A stretch of 64,000 nt of DNA from Nannochloropsis oceanica (GCA_004519485.1 CP038135.1:683001-747000); one strand, 5' to 3'. Shown: positions 21,756 to 34,753, numbered from the stretch's first letter. The notes: generated by a model not told the origin, from the letters alone. Numbers and translations: made by a program.

Positions 21756-23211
21756 ATGAAGCTGATGGTGAGGGACGTGGGGACTAAGAGGATGGTGGTC
21801 GAGGTCGAACCTTCCCTAAAGATAGGTGAATTGAAAACCAAGCTCCAAGCCGAGCACAGTGTTGCTGATCCTGCACGCCAGAAGATGATTTACAAGGGAA
21901 AGGTATTGAAGGACGCCGACACCATCGAGTCCACGGGTGTGACGGAGGCCGACTTCTACGTCTGCATGGTCTCGGCGCCGCCCAAGGTATGTTGTCTAGG
22001 ACGAGGGAGGGGGAGCGGGGAGGGAACTGAAACGGAGAGGAGGAATGGGGAAGGCCTCGCCTGGCCACACACTTAGAGTCAAGACACTTGCACGATCTCC
22101 TTCTCTCTTATATATACAGCCCAAGCCGACTGTGGTCGCCGCGCCAGCCCCTGCCCAGACAGCGGCCACGGCTGCTTCGACTGCGGATGCCACGGCGGCT
22201 ACAGCCACTACAGCAGCCGCGTCGCCCGCTGCTCCACCCGCTGCGCCTGCATCCGTGGACCCTGATCAAGTGGAGGGTCTGATTTCGATGGGTTTTGCAG
22301 AGGCACATGTCCGTGCCGCGTTGGAAGCGACGGGTGGCAACCCAGATGCGGCCTACACGCTGTTGGAGAGCGGGGGCCCCATCCAACCACCTGCCCCTCC
22401 CGCTACGGCTGGTAGTGCCGCTCCTACTGCTAGCGGTGCTCCAGGGGCGATTATGTCTCTGGAAGATCTCCGAGCGTCGCCGCAATTTGATCAGCTTCGT
22501 CGCATGGTTCAGAGTAATCCGAATGCGATTGACCAGGTGTTGGCGGTCATTGGGCAGCAGAGCCCGCAGCTCTTTCAGGTCATTTTGGCGCAACAAGACG
22601 CGTTTATTGCAATGATGAACGAACCAATCGAAGGCACAGAAGCAGTGGGAGCGGGAGCGGGTGCGGGTGCCGCAGGTGCTGGAGCGGGAGGGGCGACGCA
22701 AGCGCAAGTGAATCCGTTTGCGGGCCTCGGAGCTATGGGGATGAGAGGGATGGAAGGAATGGGGGGCGAAAACGGGCCGTCCCCGCAGCAGCTTGCGCAG
22801 ATGTTGCAGTCCATGCCTGAGGCTCAGAGGAACCAACTTTTGTCCACGCTTGTGGGGCTGCCGCTTGAGCAAGTGGAACAGTTTAGTGGTCAGCTGATCC
22901 AGGCGTTGGCGAGCGGGACGGCGCCGGGCATGCCGGGGGCGGGGGGAGGAGCGATGCCCCCCGGGGCGCAGCGAATTGAGTTGACCGCAGAAGAGGCAGC
23001 GAATTTGAACCAGTTGGTGGAGATGGGATTTGAACGGAATGAGGCATTGCAGGTGTTTTTGGCCTGTGACAAGAACTTGGAGATGGCGGCAAGTGTCTTG
23101 TTTCAGGAGGCGGAGGCTGGGGGAGGGAGTGGTGGTCCGGGAAGGGGGGAAGGGGGAGAATCGGAGGGAGGGGACTCGGCTGGAAGCGGGGGAGATCGAC
23201 AGATGTACTGA
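21756..23211 (+). CDS. RAD23: Ubiquitin receptor / nucleotide-excision-repair protein RAD23
   Basis: Two exons, 21756-21986 and 22120-23211, joined in phase 0, give 440 residues (family about 360-410). Exon 1 is exactly the ubiquitin-like domain (1-75: MKLMVRDVGTKRMVVEVEP; MIYKGKVLKDADTI). An Ala/Pro/Thr linker leads to UBA1 (about 124-162: VEGLISMGFAEAHVRAALEA). The XPC-binding STI1-like domain is at about 190-235 (LRASPQFDQLRRMVQSNPNA). A Gly/Ala/Met-rich linker and a second helical stretch (QQLAQMLQSMPEAQRNQLL) come before UBA2 (about 375-415: LNQLVEMGFERNEALQVFLA). A 25-residue Gly-rich tail follows UBA2, where most homologues stop. It shuttles ubiquitylated substrates to the proteasome and stabilises XPC/Rad4 in DNA repair. 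Confidence 0.95.
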
Positions 23212-25047
23212 CTTAGTATTTTATTTGTTGATTTGTTCAGAGGGAGGGAGGGAGGGAGGGAGGGGTGTTCGATGTATGAAAGCGAAAGCACTCAGATATT
23301 AATGGTTTGGCCACTATGAGCACTTCCTCTTTGTGCTGCGTGCGCACGAAGAAAGTGGAGGAAGTACTGAGGTGGAATGGCCCATACAGAAGGTCAGGGG
23401 CAGAAGATGGAACGTGGGTTGAAATAGAACACGAAGAAAGTGGACTACGAGGATAGAATGTCAAGAAAAAAAGAAAAGACACAAGTAGAAAGATGGTGGA
23501 TAACAAGGTGACGACGAAGAGGAAGTAGTTGTAGAAGAAGATGGATAACGAAAAGAGGATGGCGGAGCTCAAGTTCAGGCTGTTTATTGAACGTGTCCTT
23601 TTTCGCGTCTCATTTTTTCTGACTTCCTCGATGAGGCGTGTGGGGTTGTTTTACAATTCTATTCCCCCCCCAGACCCCTCTAAAGGTTGAGGATTTTCCC
23701 TCTCCTCCTCCTCCTCCTCCTCTTCCTTCAGGTAACGAGTGAGCCATTAATGGTTGATGGTGCTGATGTTCTTACTGTCAGTCAGCGAAGTATCGGGTGG
23801 CAACACCCTCTACCCTCCCTTCCCTTCTCGGATTATATCGCTCTCCTGAAAATTGCCGTGTATTCTTTGTTATTGGTTCCTACCGAATTAAAAAGGACCT
23901 ACTGTCGGACTTTGTTTTTTGGGTCGATCAGACAATCCTGTGAAAAACGGGGTAGTGGGGGGAAATACACTACTGCTGATACTACTTCTACTACTGCTAC
24001 AGCTGCTGCTGCTGCTGCTGCTGCTGCGTCTGCTGTTACTGCTACTGCTGTTACTGCTACTGCTGTCGCTGCTCTTACTGCTGCTGAATGATGCTGCATG
24101 ATGTCCTCTTTTGACCGGCGTTTGCGAGAGCTGGACTCCAAAAAGTGCCCACTCACCGTCAGCTTTGTCACACGCGCGTGCCCCCTGTGCCTTTAAGTCA
24201 GAGTATAAAAGTAATTCTCTTTGACTACTCTCACTCTCCCTTGCGCGCTGTCTGCGAATGGCATGCATCCCCCAAAAAAGTACATCCCCCCCCTAGCCTT
24301 ATCACCCTACTCCTCTCGTTTACTTATCCTCCCCCCTTTTTTGAAGAAAAGTGGTGTTGGCTTTCTCCTCGTCCTCCCTCACCTTTCTCTTTTTACTCTA
24401 TCGTTCCTTTTTTTATTGACTCCATTTTTTAAAGCTTTTGCATTTGCTGTGGCTTTAGTTTCCGCAACAGATACTGTCTCTGTTTCTGCTTCTGGCTAGG
24501 TTCCATTCCACCCTGCCCCCACATCCGCTCCATTCCTATAACTTTTTATTTTAGTAACTTACCCGCTCCGACTCTCCTCGTGCGGATTCTTTCCCTGAGT
24601 GAGTGTGCGAAATCGATGTCTCTAGATTACCCATGGTTGGCTATGCTTTAATCATTTTTCTCCTTCCCTGTCTCTTTTTCTCCTACTTGATGTGTTTCTT
24701 AATCTTCTTTCTCATAGGCCCTGCGTGGTTGGCTGGGCCACGGAGGGCGACATGATGATGGATTCCCATCTCGTCCCTCGACGTGTGGGAACCCACCCGA
24801 CACAATATGCAAAAATAGAAACGGCGGCACACATACAAGATAAAAATACTCTTTTCATACCTAGTGGAAGGATATCAAGTTTGAAGTGCATTACAATGCT
24901 AATTTTCGCCGCCTTTCTGTTTCTCTCCATCTCTGTGATTCTCCGCATTTTTCTCGGTCTATCTTCTCCTTCGCAAAAACATGCATTTGCATACATCCTC
25001 TCACCTTTCTCCCCATCTCTTTCCCACCCTCCAGCCCCCCCCTTCGT
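23212..25047. other. Convergent intergenic region, 1.8 kb
   Basis: Holds the 3' ends of RAD23 and the HAT-repeat gene. Present are a GGGA run near 23238-23265, a compound triplet microsatellite at 23971-24087, and pyrimidine-rich sequence from 24280 to 24440. Long frames here are translations of the triplet repeat. No gene or RNA is recognised. Confidence 0.6.
23971..24087 (+). repeat. Compound (ACT/GCT) triplet microsatellite
   Basis: About 117 bp of interrupted ACT/CTG/GCT triplets, including an uninterrupted (GCT)8-9 core near 24003-24027. It lies outside any gene I can support. Confidence 0.85.
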
Positions 25048-28000
25048 TCAAGGCACCAGCTGATCCGAGCCAAACAAAATCTTTCTCTTCTCCTCGTCCG
25101 ACAACTCACCCACCCTGGACGCAATCCGATTCAGCCCCACCAAGCCCGTCACAAAGTCCCCTCCCTCCATCCATATTTGTCTCCCCTCGCGGTCCAAGAC
25201 CACAGGTGAGACTTCCGGCTCATCCCTCATTGCCTTTTCCATCTCCTTCTCCATTCGTCGCGCCCTGGCCTCCTCCGCGCGGGCCACGGCCTGCTTGTGC
25301 TTACGGTCGAGGAGCTGCACCCTACTACAACTATTACTGCTGCTACTTGTGGTGACCGAAGCGCCTTCCCTACTGATTCCCTCAGACTTGAACCCCTCCT
25401 TCTCTCCTTCCCATTGTTCTCTCCCTCCTTCCTTCAGCTTCTTGGTTGCGATGCCCACAGCTGCTCCCGATTCACCGCTCTTGGAGATTGTCATGATTGT
25501 GCTGCTACCTGCTACCTCTTCCCCTTTTCTGTCCTTCATTTTATCATCCACCTCATCCATTCCTTCCTCCCCCCCTCCCTTCTTCCATCTCACCCGCATC
25601 TCAACCCTCGCCTTGCGCAAAAACGCACTCAAATACAAGGGGAAAAGGGTGGACAAGTCCTGGGCCAGCAGAGCCTTGGCTCTCCTCACCAACAACCGAG
25701 GAGTGTCGCTAGGTAATTCCCTGCAATGGAACCAAAACAATCCATAATTCGGATCCGCATTTGAGCACCTTAGCTCCAAGTCATCTGTATCGGTCGCCAT
25801 GAAAGCTTCCACGCTCCTTTCTTTCACCGGAATTCCTGCAGCTGCCATTGCGTCTCCACCACCAGCTGTTGCTGCTGCTGCTGCTGCTGCTGTCGTTCCT
25901 ACTGGCACACTCCCTTCCTGATCCTCTTTCGACCACCCAGCAACAATCCGGTCGGCCACAGGTCCCACCACCCGCCGTAGCAAAACCATCCTCAGCAACT
26001 CCAAGAACGAATCGCCGTACTGCGGCGTAAATTGTATCGCAAAATCCAAATATTTTTCCGCCAGGTCCAGGTCAAAATTCCTCGACAGCGGCGACAAGTG
26101 GATCCTGGCCCCCTCACACCACACCTCCCCACTCTTGGGCACCTCCCTCAAGGCCTGCCTAAGGACCGACAGCTGCTCTCCGTCCCCGTCTAAGAACCTC
26201 AGCTGAACCAAGATTGCCCACAGCCTCCCTGTGCCCGTATGTATTTTCAATGCGGACCTCGCCTCCTCCACTGCCCTCCCCCACTCCCCTGCCCTCATCT
26301 CTAACAATACCGACTCCAAGAACACCTTCCATTCCCCTTTTGCCTCCATCCGGGCCCTTGCCAAGATCTTCCTCGCCTTCCTCACATCCCCACAAAATTC
26401 CTCCAGCCGTGCGCACTCTAAAAACACGTGCGCCTTGCTCTTGTCCGGAACATCCTGAAAAGCCCTTTTCAATAGTGCTCGAGCCGCTCCCACCTTCCCC
26501 GTCCCCAGCTCCGTCCTCGCCCCGGCCAACCACACTTTCCACCTGAGGTTCGACGGCGACGACAAGCCTGCTTCCACATAACACTGCCGACACCGCTCCA
26601 GCAACTCATCCCTCGCCTTTGGAATGGCCGCAGCAGCTGCAGTCGTTGCGGCAGCCGCTTCTCCTGGAGAGGAAAAAGAGCTCATCCCCTCTAACCCTTC
26701 ACGCGACAGCACTCTAACCACGGCCGCAAGGCTCGCCGCTCTTTCCTCAATCTGCGCCGCCTCGAAATGAACCTTCCATATTAACTCTTTACTGATCGAC
26801 ACCAAGGCCCGCGAGATAACCTCCCTCGTCCTCACCAGGTCGGGTACTTGCCCGCTCCTCAACGCCTCCCTTCCCGCATCCATGTCCAAACGCTCGCACA
26901 ACCGAAACGCCCCAAACCACAAGGGCCCATACCGCGGGATCTCTTTCAACCCCCTCTCAACTATCGCCAAGGCGGCTGCATGCTGCTCGCACTTCTCTTC
27001 CAACCGGAACGCCTCATTATAGATGGGGCCGTACCACGGCACATGCCCTACTAAATACTGAAACACCTTGCGAGCAACCGCGTCATTCCCCGCCCTCGCC
27101 TCCAGCAACGCCCCCTCTAACACGGTCCTCCACACCTTATCGATCCCCACATGCCTCAACCTCGACAATAACTGCCTTGCTCCACCCAAGTCACCGTTCC
27201 TCTCCGCGTGCTTAATGGCTCGTGCGAGCAAGTTCTCGGAATACTCACAGAACATCAAGCCCTTCTCCAGCACACGTGCGGCCGCATCCATATCCCCAAC
27301 TTCCTCCTCCATCTTGCTGTACTCCAACCACCCTTGAGACGCATGGGGCTGCAGATGACACACCCGTCGGTAAAGCCGTCGAGCCTCTTCTATATGATTC
27401 TCCCTTTTTGCCAGGTCGGCCATCTCCAACATTAATTTCCAATGAACCTTGACTGGCAGAAGTTCAAAACACGACAATGCGTACGTTTTGGCAGCCTCAA
27501 AGGATTGGCGTTCTTTCGCCCGGAATTGACGGTAAAAGTCCTTAAATTGCATGCGCGTTGTAGGGCTTTCCACCAGCTCGGCTCGCTTCACGGCCATGGC
27601 ATCCGCCTTATGTACCAGCAGCCCCGGGGGGGGGACGGAGGTGGTGACGACCGGAGGGAGGGATGAGGCGAGGGAAGAAGACAAAGAGGAGGAGGAGGAA
27701 TAGGAGGAGGAGAGGGATAGAGAGGAAGAATAATGGTGTAGTGAGGAAGGAGGAGGATAAGGAGGAGGAGGAAGGACGGAAGGAATGTGTCCGTGGGAGT
27801 GATGATTGAGGGGGGGAGTAATGGAGGAGGGTGGGCCTAGGTTATGGTGATGGTGCACGTCCACGGGCAGATTATAGGGAGATCGAGGCAGGCTGCCGCC
27901 TTTGTGGTGGTGGGGCGGGATGCCGTAGTGGTGCCCAACCTCCCTCCCACCTTCCCTCCCTCCACCACCGCCACCAAAATACTGCTGCTGCTGCTTATTA

Positions 28001-28344
28001 CCACGCAAATGGATAGGCAGATGATGCGTAGGGATCTGCGGCTGCTGCCCGTATTGCCCGAATTGCTGCTGCTGCAATTGACGGTACTGACGGTGGGCAT
28101 GGCGTGGGATTTCTCTCTGTTTCTCCGAGGAATAGAGGAAGGAAGCAGCAGCAATGTCATTCTCACTGAATGACCGCTCAGCTTTCGAAGGCATTGACAG
28201 CTGGTGCGACGACTTATGGTAATGCTGGTGATGGGGAGGAGAGGTGCCCGAAAACCCCGCTCCCTCCTTCCCTCCCTGGTGATTCAGGTGGGGGGGAGGG
28301 AAGTGGTTTAAACGTTCTCGTTGCTGTTGTTGCTGATGTTGTTG

Positions 28345-28379
<35 letters not shown>

Positions 28380-28694
28380 TCTGCTGTTGTTTCTGCCAAC
28401 GGAATGCCGCTTGCTGCTGCTGCTGCTGCTGATGCTGCTGCTGAAGCAAGAGCTGCTCCAGGTGCTCTTTCTGCTGTTGTGCTTCAAAGAAGAGACGTTG
28501 CGCTTCCACGGTTGCCGCTGATACCGATGCTGAGGACGACGGGCTCCGTGCCAAGGCTGCCAACTGCTGGTGGGCAGCGAAGATTTCTTGCTGCTGCTGC
28601 TGCTGATGATGATGATGATTCTGCTGCACGAAAGATGAGCTACTGCTGTTGCTGTGATGGTTTCTGCCGTGGTGGTGAGGTGTTGGGATGCTTG

Positions 28695-28737
<43 letters not shown>

Positions 28738-29703
28738 AAGTTGAAGCTGCTGGAGTAGGAGCTGCTGCTGGAGAAATCGCTGCTGCTGCTGCTGCTGGTG
28801 GTGGTCTTGCTCTTGGAGCTGCTGGTGCTCAAGAAGCTGCTGCCGCTGCTGTAGTTGTTGTTGTTGCTGCTGCTGCTGCTGCTGGTGGTGGTCTTGCTCT
28901 TGGAGCTGCTGGTGCTCAAGAAGCTGCTGCCGCTGCTGTAGTTGTTGTTGTTGTTGCTGCTGCTGCTGCTGCTGCTGAGTACGCTTTTGCGCATTCAACT
29001 GAGTTTGGGCCTGTCGAGTTTGTTCAAGCGACTGCTGCTGTTGCTGCTGCTGGTAATGCAAGAGCAAGAGACGCACAGCCTCCTCGTGGCCTACGTGCTG
29101 CCGCAACGATTCAAAAGACTCGAGGACACTGGGGTCAATCCCTCCTTCTCCCCCGTCACCTCTTCTTCCTCCTCCTCTTCCTCCCACTGCTGCTGCTGCT
29201 CCTTCTAACGGCAATACATGCGACGGCCTTTTATCCAACGTCACGTCAACCTCTACAACTTCTCTTCCTCCTTCTCCTACTCCTCCAGCTGCTCCCCCGA
29301 CTGGGGCTGCTGTTGCTCCATCCATCGAATACCCTTCATACGAGGAAGGATAAGACAAACCCCCTCTTTGAGATTCACTTGAAGACCGCACGTGGGTCGC
29401 CTGACTCTTCACATCTCCCTCCCTAACGCCCTCCTTCTTGCCCTCCTCCCCGTGTACGGATAGTGATTCGAGCAAGCGACTTATTTGGACGGAGTGGGGG
29501 GAGTGAAGTGACACTGCTTCTGCTGCCGCAGCTGCTGCTGCTGATGTCTGATCAGGTGTAGAAGGGATGGAGAGTGGTGGTAGGGGTTTGTAGAGACTTC
29601 TACTGCTGCTGCTGTTGCTATTGCTGCTACTACTGCTGACACTTCTGCAGCCAAAATCACTGTGCTTCTGTTGATACTGCTGCAGCCGGTACTGTTGTTG
29701 ATG

Positions 29704-29735
<32 letters not shown>

Positions 29736-31173
29736 GCTGCTGCCACTGGTGGTGGCGATGTTGCTGTTCATGGGAAGGAGTCAAAGCCTTTTGAATGTGC
29801 TGCTGTTGCTCCTCCGATTTTTGGTGGGTGAGCGACAGTGGCTGCAGCACCTGCGGCAGTGAATTCAGCTTCGGTGAAAACGCATCCAAGGAAAAACCGA
29901 AACTCATAAACGACAATCCCTCCCCCCCTCCCTCCCTTCCTCTTCCCCCTCCTCCGCGTCCCGCTGAATGCGGCGGCTGTAACGGGGAAGAGCGGGATGA
30001 ACCCAAACCATCCTCTCTCCCTATGTCTCTCCCTCCGTCTCCTCCTATAAAATAAGGAGAGGACTGATCACTCAGACTCGCCCCACTCTTCGGCCCCGGC
30101 GCCGAATTACCCCCTCCTCCACTTCTCCCTGCTCCTGCTCCTGCTCCTGCTCCTGCCCCTCCCAAAGCCTGCCGCTGGAAGAAAGACAACATATCCACAT
30201 TGGCCCCGCCGCTCTCTTCGCCTCCGATCCCGCTTCCTTCTCCCCTAGGATTTTGTGAGGCGTCCAAGGGTTTGTACGGGTCCCAGAGAACTCTTGCCCT
30301 TGTCTGCGGCGAGCCTTCAGGCTCCAAAGGGTAGGAGGAAGAGCAATGGAGCATGCCTGGTTGTTGCAGACTTCTGATAGGCATGAAGCCGGGAGGGACA
30401 CTTAACTCGCTTTCTCTCCCTTTCGCATCCTGGTGATTAAGGGGTGAGGAGAAGGAGGCGCCGCCGTCCACGGTTAGCGAAAAGGAAGAGGAGGAAGGGA
30501 AAGAGGAGAGATGTGGTTGGTGATGTTGATGCTGATATTGCTGCTGGTGCTGCAAATCGGCTTCCGTTGGAACCCTTCCACCGTGCAGACAATCATTGCT
30601 GTTCGCCATGTAGGAGGAGGAGGAGGAAACGGACGAGAAAGCACCAAGGCCGCTTGCACGACCCCCACTCCCGCTCCCGGCGCCGGCCAAAAAATGATCG
30701 TCGATCCGAAGTTGGGGGAAAGGGCTGAGTTGTAGCTGTGGGTATGAATGGATGTGATAGAGAGAAATTACAGATTAGGCGAGCGTTATTGAAATAAGAA
30801 AGGAAATTTATGTCTCTCTGCGTCTTCCCCTCCCCGTCTCATTTCACATTTGCATCTGTGTCTGACTGAGGTAATTGAAGATCAAAATTCGAACAGGAGG
30901 ATTCTGAATAAATGCGTAAAATTGCTGTTCCCCTTCCTGTCCTTTCCTGCTTTATTATTTCATCACACTACTTACATTCCCCTCGCCCCCGTCTCCTGCC
31001 CCTCCACTCTCCTTGCTGACCCCAGCACCTAAACCACTACCACCCAGCTGCCGTTCATACTGCTGCTGCAAGTGCTGTTGCGATACCGAGAGAATGGAGC
31101 TTGCCTCACTGTCCTCGCTCTCCTCTCTCCCCGCACTCGCACGGCGCCTGCCGCTTTCGCTGCTGCCTTCCAT
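25048..31173 (-). CDS. Giant polyglutamine protein with C-terminal HAT/TPR-like repeats
   Basis: Two exons: 31173-30976 (66 codons, acidic and Ser-rich, begins MEGSSESGRRRASAGREESE) and 30735-25048, joined in phase 0 (GGGAAT|GTAAGT to CACAG|CTACAA), giving 1,961 residues. Residues ~100-1080 are low complexity: Ser, His, Gly and at least eight polyQ tracts, including a 29-residue segment tandemly duplicated. From about 1110 a conserved part begins (RMQFKDFYRQFRAKERQSFE), followed by many helix-turn-helix units of the half-a-TPR type (ARRLYRRVCHLQPHASQGWL; VPWYGPIYNEAFRLEEKCEQ; IPRYGPLWFGAFRLCERLDM) to about 1700. The C-terminus has a charged block and a motif LDREGRQIWMEGGDF. HAT repeats occur mainly in RNA-processing scaffolds (CstF77, Utp6, Crooked-neck, SART3), so a nuclear RNA role is likely, but I cannot place it in a named family. 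Without exon 1 translation could start at 30609. Confidence 0.85.
28797..28975 (-). repeat. 87-bp in-frame tandem duplication within the polyQ region
   Basis: The segment around 28801-28887 is repeated at 28888-28974 almost base for base. It encodes QLLEHQQLQEQDHHQQQQQQ twice, 29 codons per copy. It is flanked by long CAG runs (CTG on the plus strand). Confidence 0.85.
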
Positions 31174-32366
31174 CACTCTATCTTCTGCTGCTACCGCCGG
31201 CTTTCTTTTTCCTGACGCACCAAAACGCCCGCGCCACGGCTATGTCTTGACCTTTACCACAACATACCCGTCTCAACTCAGCTGCTCTCTTCGTCCTTTC
31301 CAATTCGCGGCCCAAATTTTGGAGCGTGGGATGGCGACACTCTCACGTCCCTTCGCTCACTTCTTCCCTTTCTTTGTTTTCCCCCACCACCCACCCTACG
31401 CCCGCAAGCCCCCTTTGCCCCGCTGGTCTGATGGTGTGGGTCGTATGAACCACCCTATCTCCGTCCTCGGCACGCGCGGCAGGTACGCTGTCTCCCCCCG
31501 AGCCCCCTGTGGTTTGTCGGGACAGGTCGGTGCATGGATAGAGATGCATCAGCTGCATAAAAAAGAAGCCTCTAGAGGACGTGACAAGTGCGTGGTCTTG
31601 CTGGGAAGGGTGGAGGCTGCAAATCGCAGAGATTGAATGATTTATGGTGACCATGCCGGAGCATGAGAAAGTTTTACATGCCCGCACTCTGAAAGGGTGC
31701 GACCACGCCAGACAAGCCCGGAAGTTCCTGTTGTCCAAGCAAATTCAAATGCGACAGGATTCCTCGGCGAGCTTTGATGAAAGAGCTCACCGTATGTGTG
31801 TTTCTCGTCATGCACGGTTGGGCCGCGATAGAAAGAGCATTACTTCCTGATTCTGGACCAACAATTGGCGGCGAAACAATTCGAAACGCCAGCAACAATT
31901 TAAGACTCTAGGCATTTTCTCTATGTAGGTATTCTTAAACCTATTCTGTACATAGACACTTGCAAAAAGGAGCAAGTAACCCAAGCGCCCCCGCGCCAAA
32001 AATGGGTTGGATTCCATCATCATCATATAAGTGTCTGCCCTCTATGCTATGTTTCTACACCCGATATGCGGTCGCTTCCCCGCGCATGCACAGACGAAAA
32101 GAGAGATATTCCGATGAAGTTTGTAGGACAGCGTCGCTTGCCGTGCCTTCAGCACTATCCAACGCCAAATCCCCTAGCTGCTTGCTGCCGCTGCCGTGAA
32201 TTGACGATGATCATCGAGAAGCCAAGCCTCCGTCTTGCATACTATAGCTATTGTCCGCATCTCTCGCGTGCTCTTACCCACAGACAATACCCTTACCATT
32301 ACATCCCGTAGGGCATTCGTCATCGTTTGAGTAGCGCACACAGGCCACCGCACAACCAGACCAACC
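31174..32366. other. Divergent intergenic region, 1.2 kb
   Basis: Lies between the start codons of the HAT-repeat gene and the M16-fold gene. Open frames exist on both strands (for example 31013-31636) but their composition is Pro/Arg/His-rich and unlike the neighbouring proteins. No gene is supported. Confidence 0.55.
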
Positions 32367-34753
32367 ATGATGATGCGACGCGTCGGACGGGTAAGTAATC
32401 TTGCGATTACAACGAGAGGGACTAGAGTATTTGCGCCTTATTTGTTTGTTTGTCTGTGCTTGCCCTGGTTATTTTCAACGCAGTAAAGATGCTAAGCCAT
32501 GTTTAATGATCCGGGATGATGTCAGAGCATCCTCTGAGCATCTCAGTGCGGAGCGCTGTTTGAAGGTGTGGAGAGTGGGGTGCCCGCACAGCGGATGATG
32601 TTGCCACGACAACTTTCTACGTAGCCTTCTTCCAAGCCCGAACGCGGTAGTTTACAAGTCTTTCTCATCTTTCATCGAACTCCTCCCACTCGCACACTCA
32701 ACCTTTTTCAAACCTACAGGCGGTCTCTTCGCCTTCCATCTCCTCCGCCCACTCCCTCCGCCGTGGTCTGGCTTCCCTGCCGGGGTACGTCACGTCCGCA
32801 CCCGCCGCCGTCACCAGCAGGCTCAGTAATGGTATTTCTGTCGCCACGGAGGCGGGACCAGATGATTTGGCTGTGGTCTCGGTGTGGATTGAGGCTGGGA
32901 GCCGTTACGAGGCCCCGAGTCTGTCGGGGGCGTCGAATTTGATTGCTCGGCTGGCCTTGAAGGGTTATGAGAATGAAGTGGCCAAGATCGGGGGGGCTGT
33001 GAAAGCGTGGACATCGCGTGAGATGACCGTGGTTTCGGCCAGCGTGCTGAAGGCGGACGTGGCGGCAGCGACGACGTTGTTGGGGCAGGTGGTAACGAAC
33101 CCGAAGTTTGGGGACGCAGACGTGGATGCGGAGAAGGCAGCGGTGCTTGCGGAGATGGAGAGTGTAACGGTCGACGCGCATGAGCAGTTGTTGTTCGAAC
33201 ATTTGCATGCTACGGCGTTTCAGGTTGTTTCTTCACTCACTCTCCTGTTCCTCCCTCGTTCCCTCCCACCTGCCTATTCCTTTCCATCCGTCCAATCCCC
33301 CTCATCCTGGATCTTTCGTTGACTCACGTTGTAACTCCTATCCACTTTCAGGACACACCCCTCGCGCAACCGATTGCTGGATCCCCGGAAACTGTGGCCA
33401 ATCTACACAGGTCCTCCCTTATTGATTTTATGAAAGGCAACTTCACCGGCAGCCGTATGGCCGTGGCAGGGACGGGCGGCGTTACGGCGGAGGGGCTGGC
33501 AGCAAATGTGGGCGGTTGGTCGGTGGCGAATGGACTAGTGGGGGCTTTGGATGGCCCGGCAGTGCCGAGTGTATTTACAGGCTCGGACGTAAGGGCGCGG
33601 TTCGACTCGTATCCGGTAAGTCAGGGAGGGAGGGAGAGAGGGAGGGAGTGGAGAAGAAAGTTAGTGTGATGAATGTACTTACCTTGCTTCTTTTGCTCTC
33701 CTTGACAATGATGACAGCTGGCGCACGTCGCACTCGGGTTCGAGACGGCCGGTTGGACGAGCAAGATGCAGATCCCCTTGCTGGTGGTGCAGACGATCAT
33801 AGGGAGCTGGGACAAGGCCTCGGGGGTGGGAAAGAATGGCACCTCTGCTCTTTCGCGCAATGTTGCGGAGAACGAGCTGGCTACTTCTTACACGGCATTT
33901 AATCTCGCCTACAAGGTACTTGTCTGATCCAGTGATTAAGTCTGAGAATGGAACGAGATGCTTGTCTGTAGGCGGGCGCGCTTGTATTGATTCTTGGCGC
34001 GAGTTATTGCCTTCTTCAATGTTTATTCCTTTGCCTTTGATGGGACAAAGGGAGGGGAGAAAGGTCTGAAATCAGGATAGATATGACTAAGGGACCGCTG
34101 TGATGAGATATAGAGCATAAACCAAATGGTATTTCATCGTTCTGACTCGGCGCGTGGCTCCGTCCAGGCGCAGTGAGGAGAAATGTTCTCCATCGACTGA
34201 GCAATCCCCCTTCAAACCCTCCCTCAAGCCCTTCCTGTCCCCAAACTCAACATCTTGCATTCCTATCCCTCCATTGTTCGCAACATTTTCCCCCCTTCCC
34301 CATTGTGACTGTGGTTCTGATGCTTTTTCTCCTCCCTCCCTCCCTCCCTCTCTATAGGATACCGGCCTCTTCGGCGTCTACTTTGTGGCGCCCGAGAACA
34401 AGCTGGAGGACCTGGCCTGGTACACCCTCCACGCCCTGTTGAAGGTCGTGCACCAAACAACCGAAGAGGAGGTGGAGTATGCCAAGGCGCAACTGAAATC
34501 GAACTACCTTTCTTCCATCTCCTCCATTGCCGGGGCGAACGACAGCTTGGGAAGGCAGATGCTGACTTATGGTCGCGTGATGTCCCCGGCTGAGTTTTTT
34601 GCCCGTGTAGATGCCTTAGGAGTGGCGGACGTGAAGGCTGTTGCTGATCAGGTGGTGAATGACCAGGATCATGCCCTTGCTGGGGTGGGGCCTTTGCATG
34701 AGCTGCCGGATTACAACTGGATCCGACGCCGTTCGTACTGGTTGCGGTATTAG
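32367..34753 (+). CDS. Mitochondrial M16-fold protein: bc1 complex core protein 1 / beta-MPP-like, zinc motif absent
   Basis: Five exons: 32367-32390 (24 bp), 32720-33223, 33352-33615, 33718-33915 and 34358-34753, all in phase 0, giving 461 residues. The N-terminus is a mitochondrial presequence (MMMRRVGRAVSSPSISSAHS, then SLRRGL). Two M16 lobes follow (about 45-235 and 245-440). The C-terminus LPDYNWIRRRSYWLRY is the signature ending of the beta-MPP/core 1 branch. Where active beta-MPP has H-x-x-E-H (HFLEHMAFKG), this protein reads ASNLIARLALKG, so it should not bind zinc or cleave presequences. It probably serves as a structural core subunit of respiratory complex III. An active beta-MPP would have to be encoded elsewhere. 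The alternative, a diverged MPP-alpha, is less likely given the C-terminus. Confidence 0.88.

Noticed and set aside
23687-24268. Ala- or Ser-rich frames on both strands near 24 kb
   Set aside because: They are translations of a triplet microsatellite with no conserved flanks.
28170-29426. 418-codon plus-strand frame made of Ala and Leu runs
   Set aside because: It is the complement of the CAG-encoded polyQ tracts of the HAT-repeat gene.
31013-31738. Frames in the 31.2-32.3 kb spacer
   Set aside because: Composition is Pro/Arg/His-rich, no motif is present, and the region is a divergent promoter.
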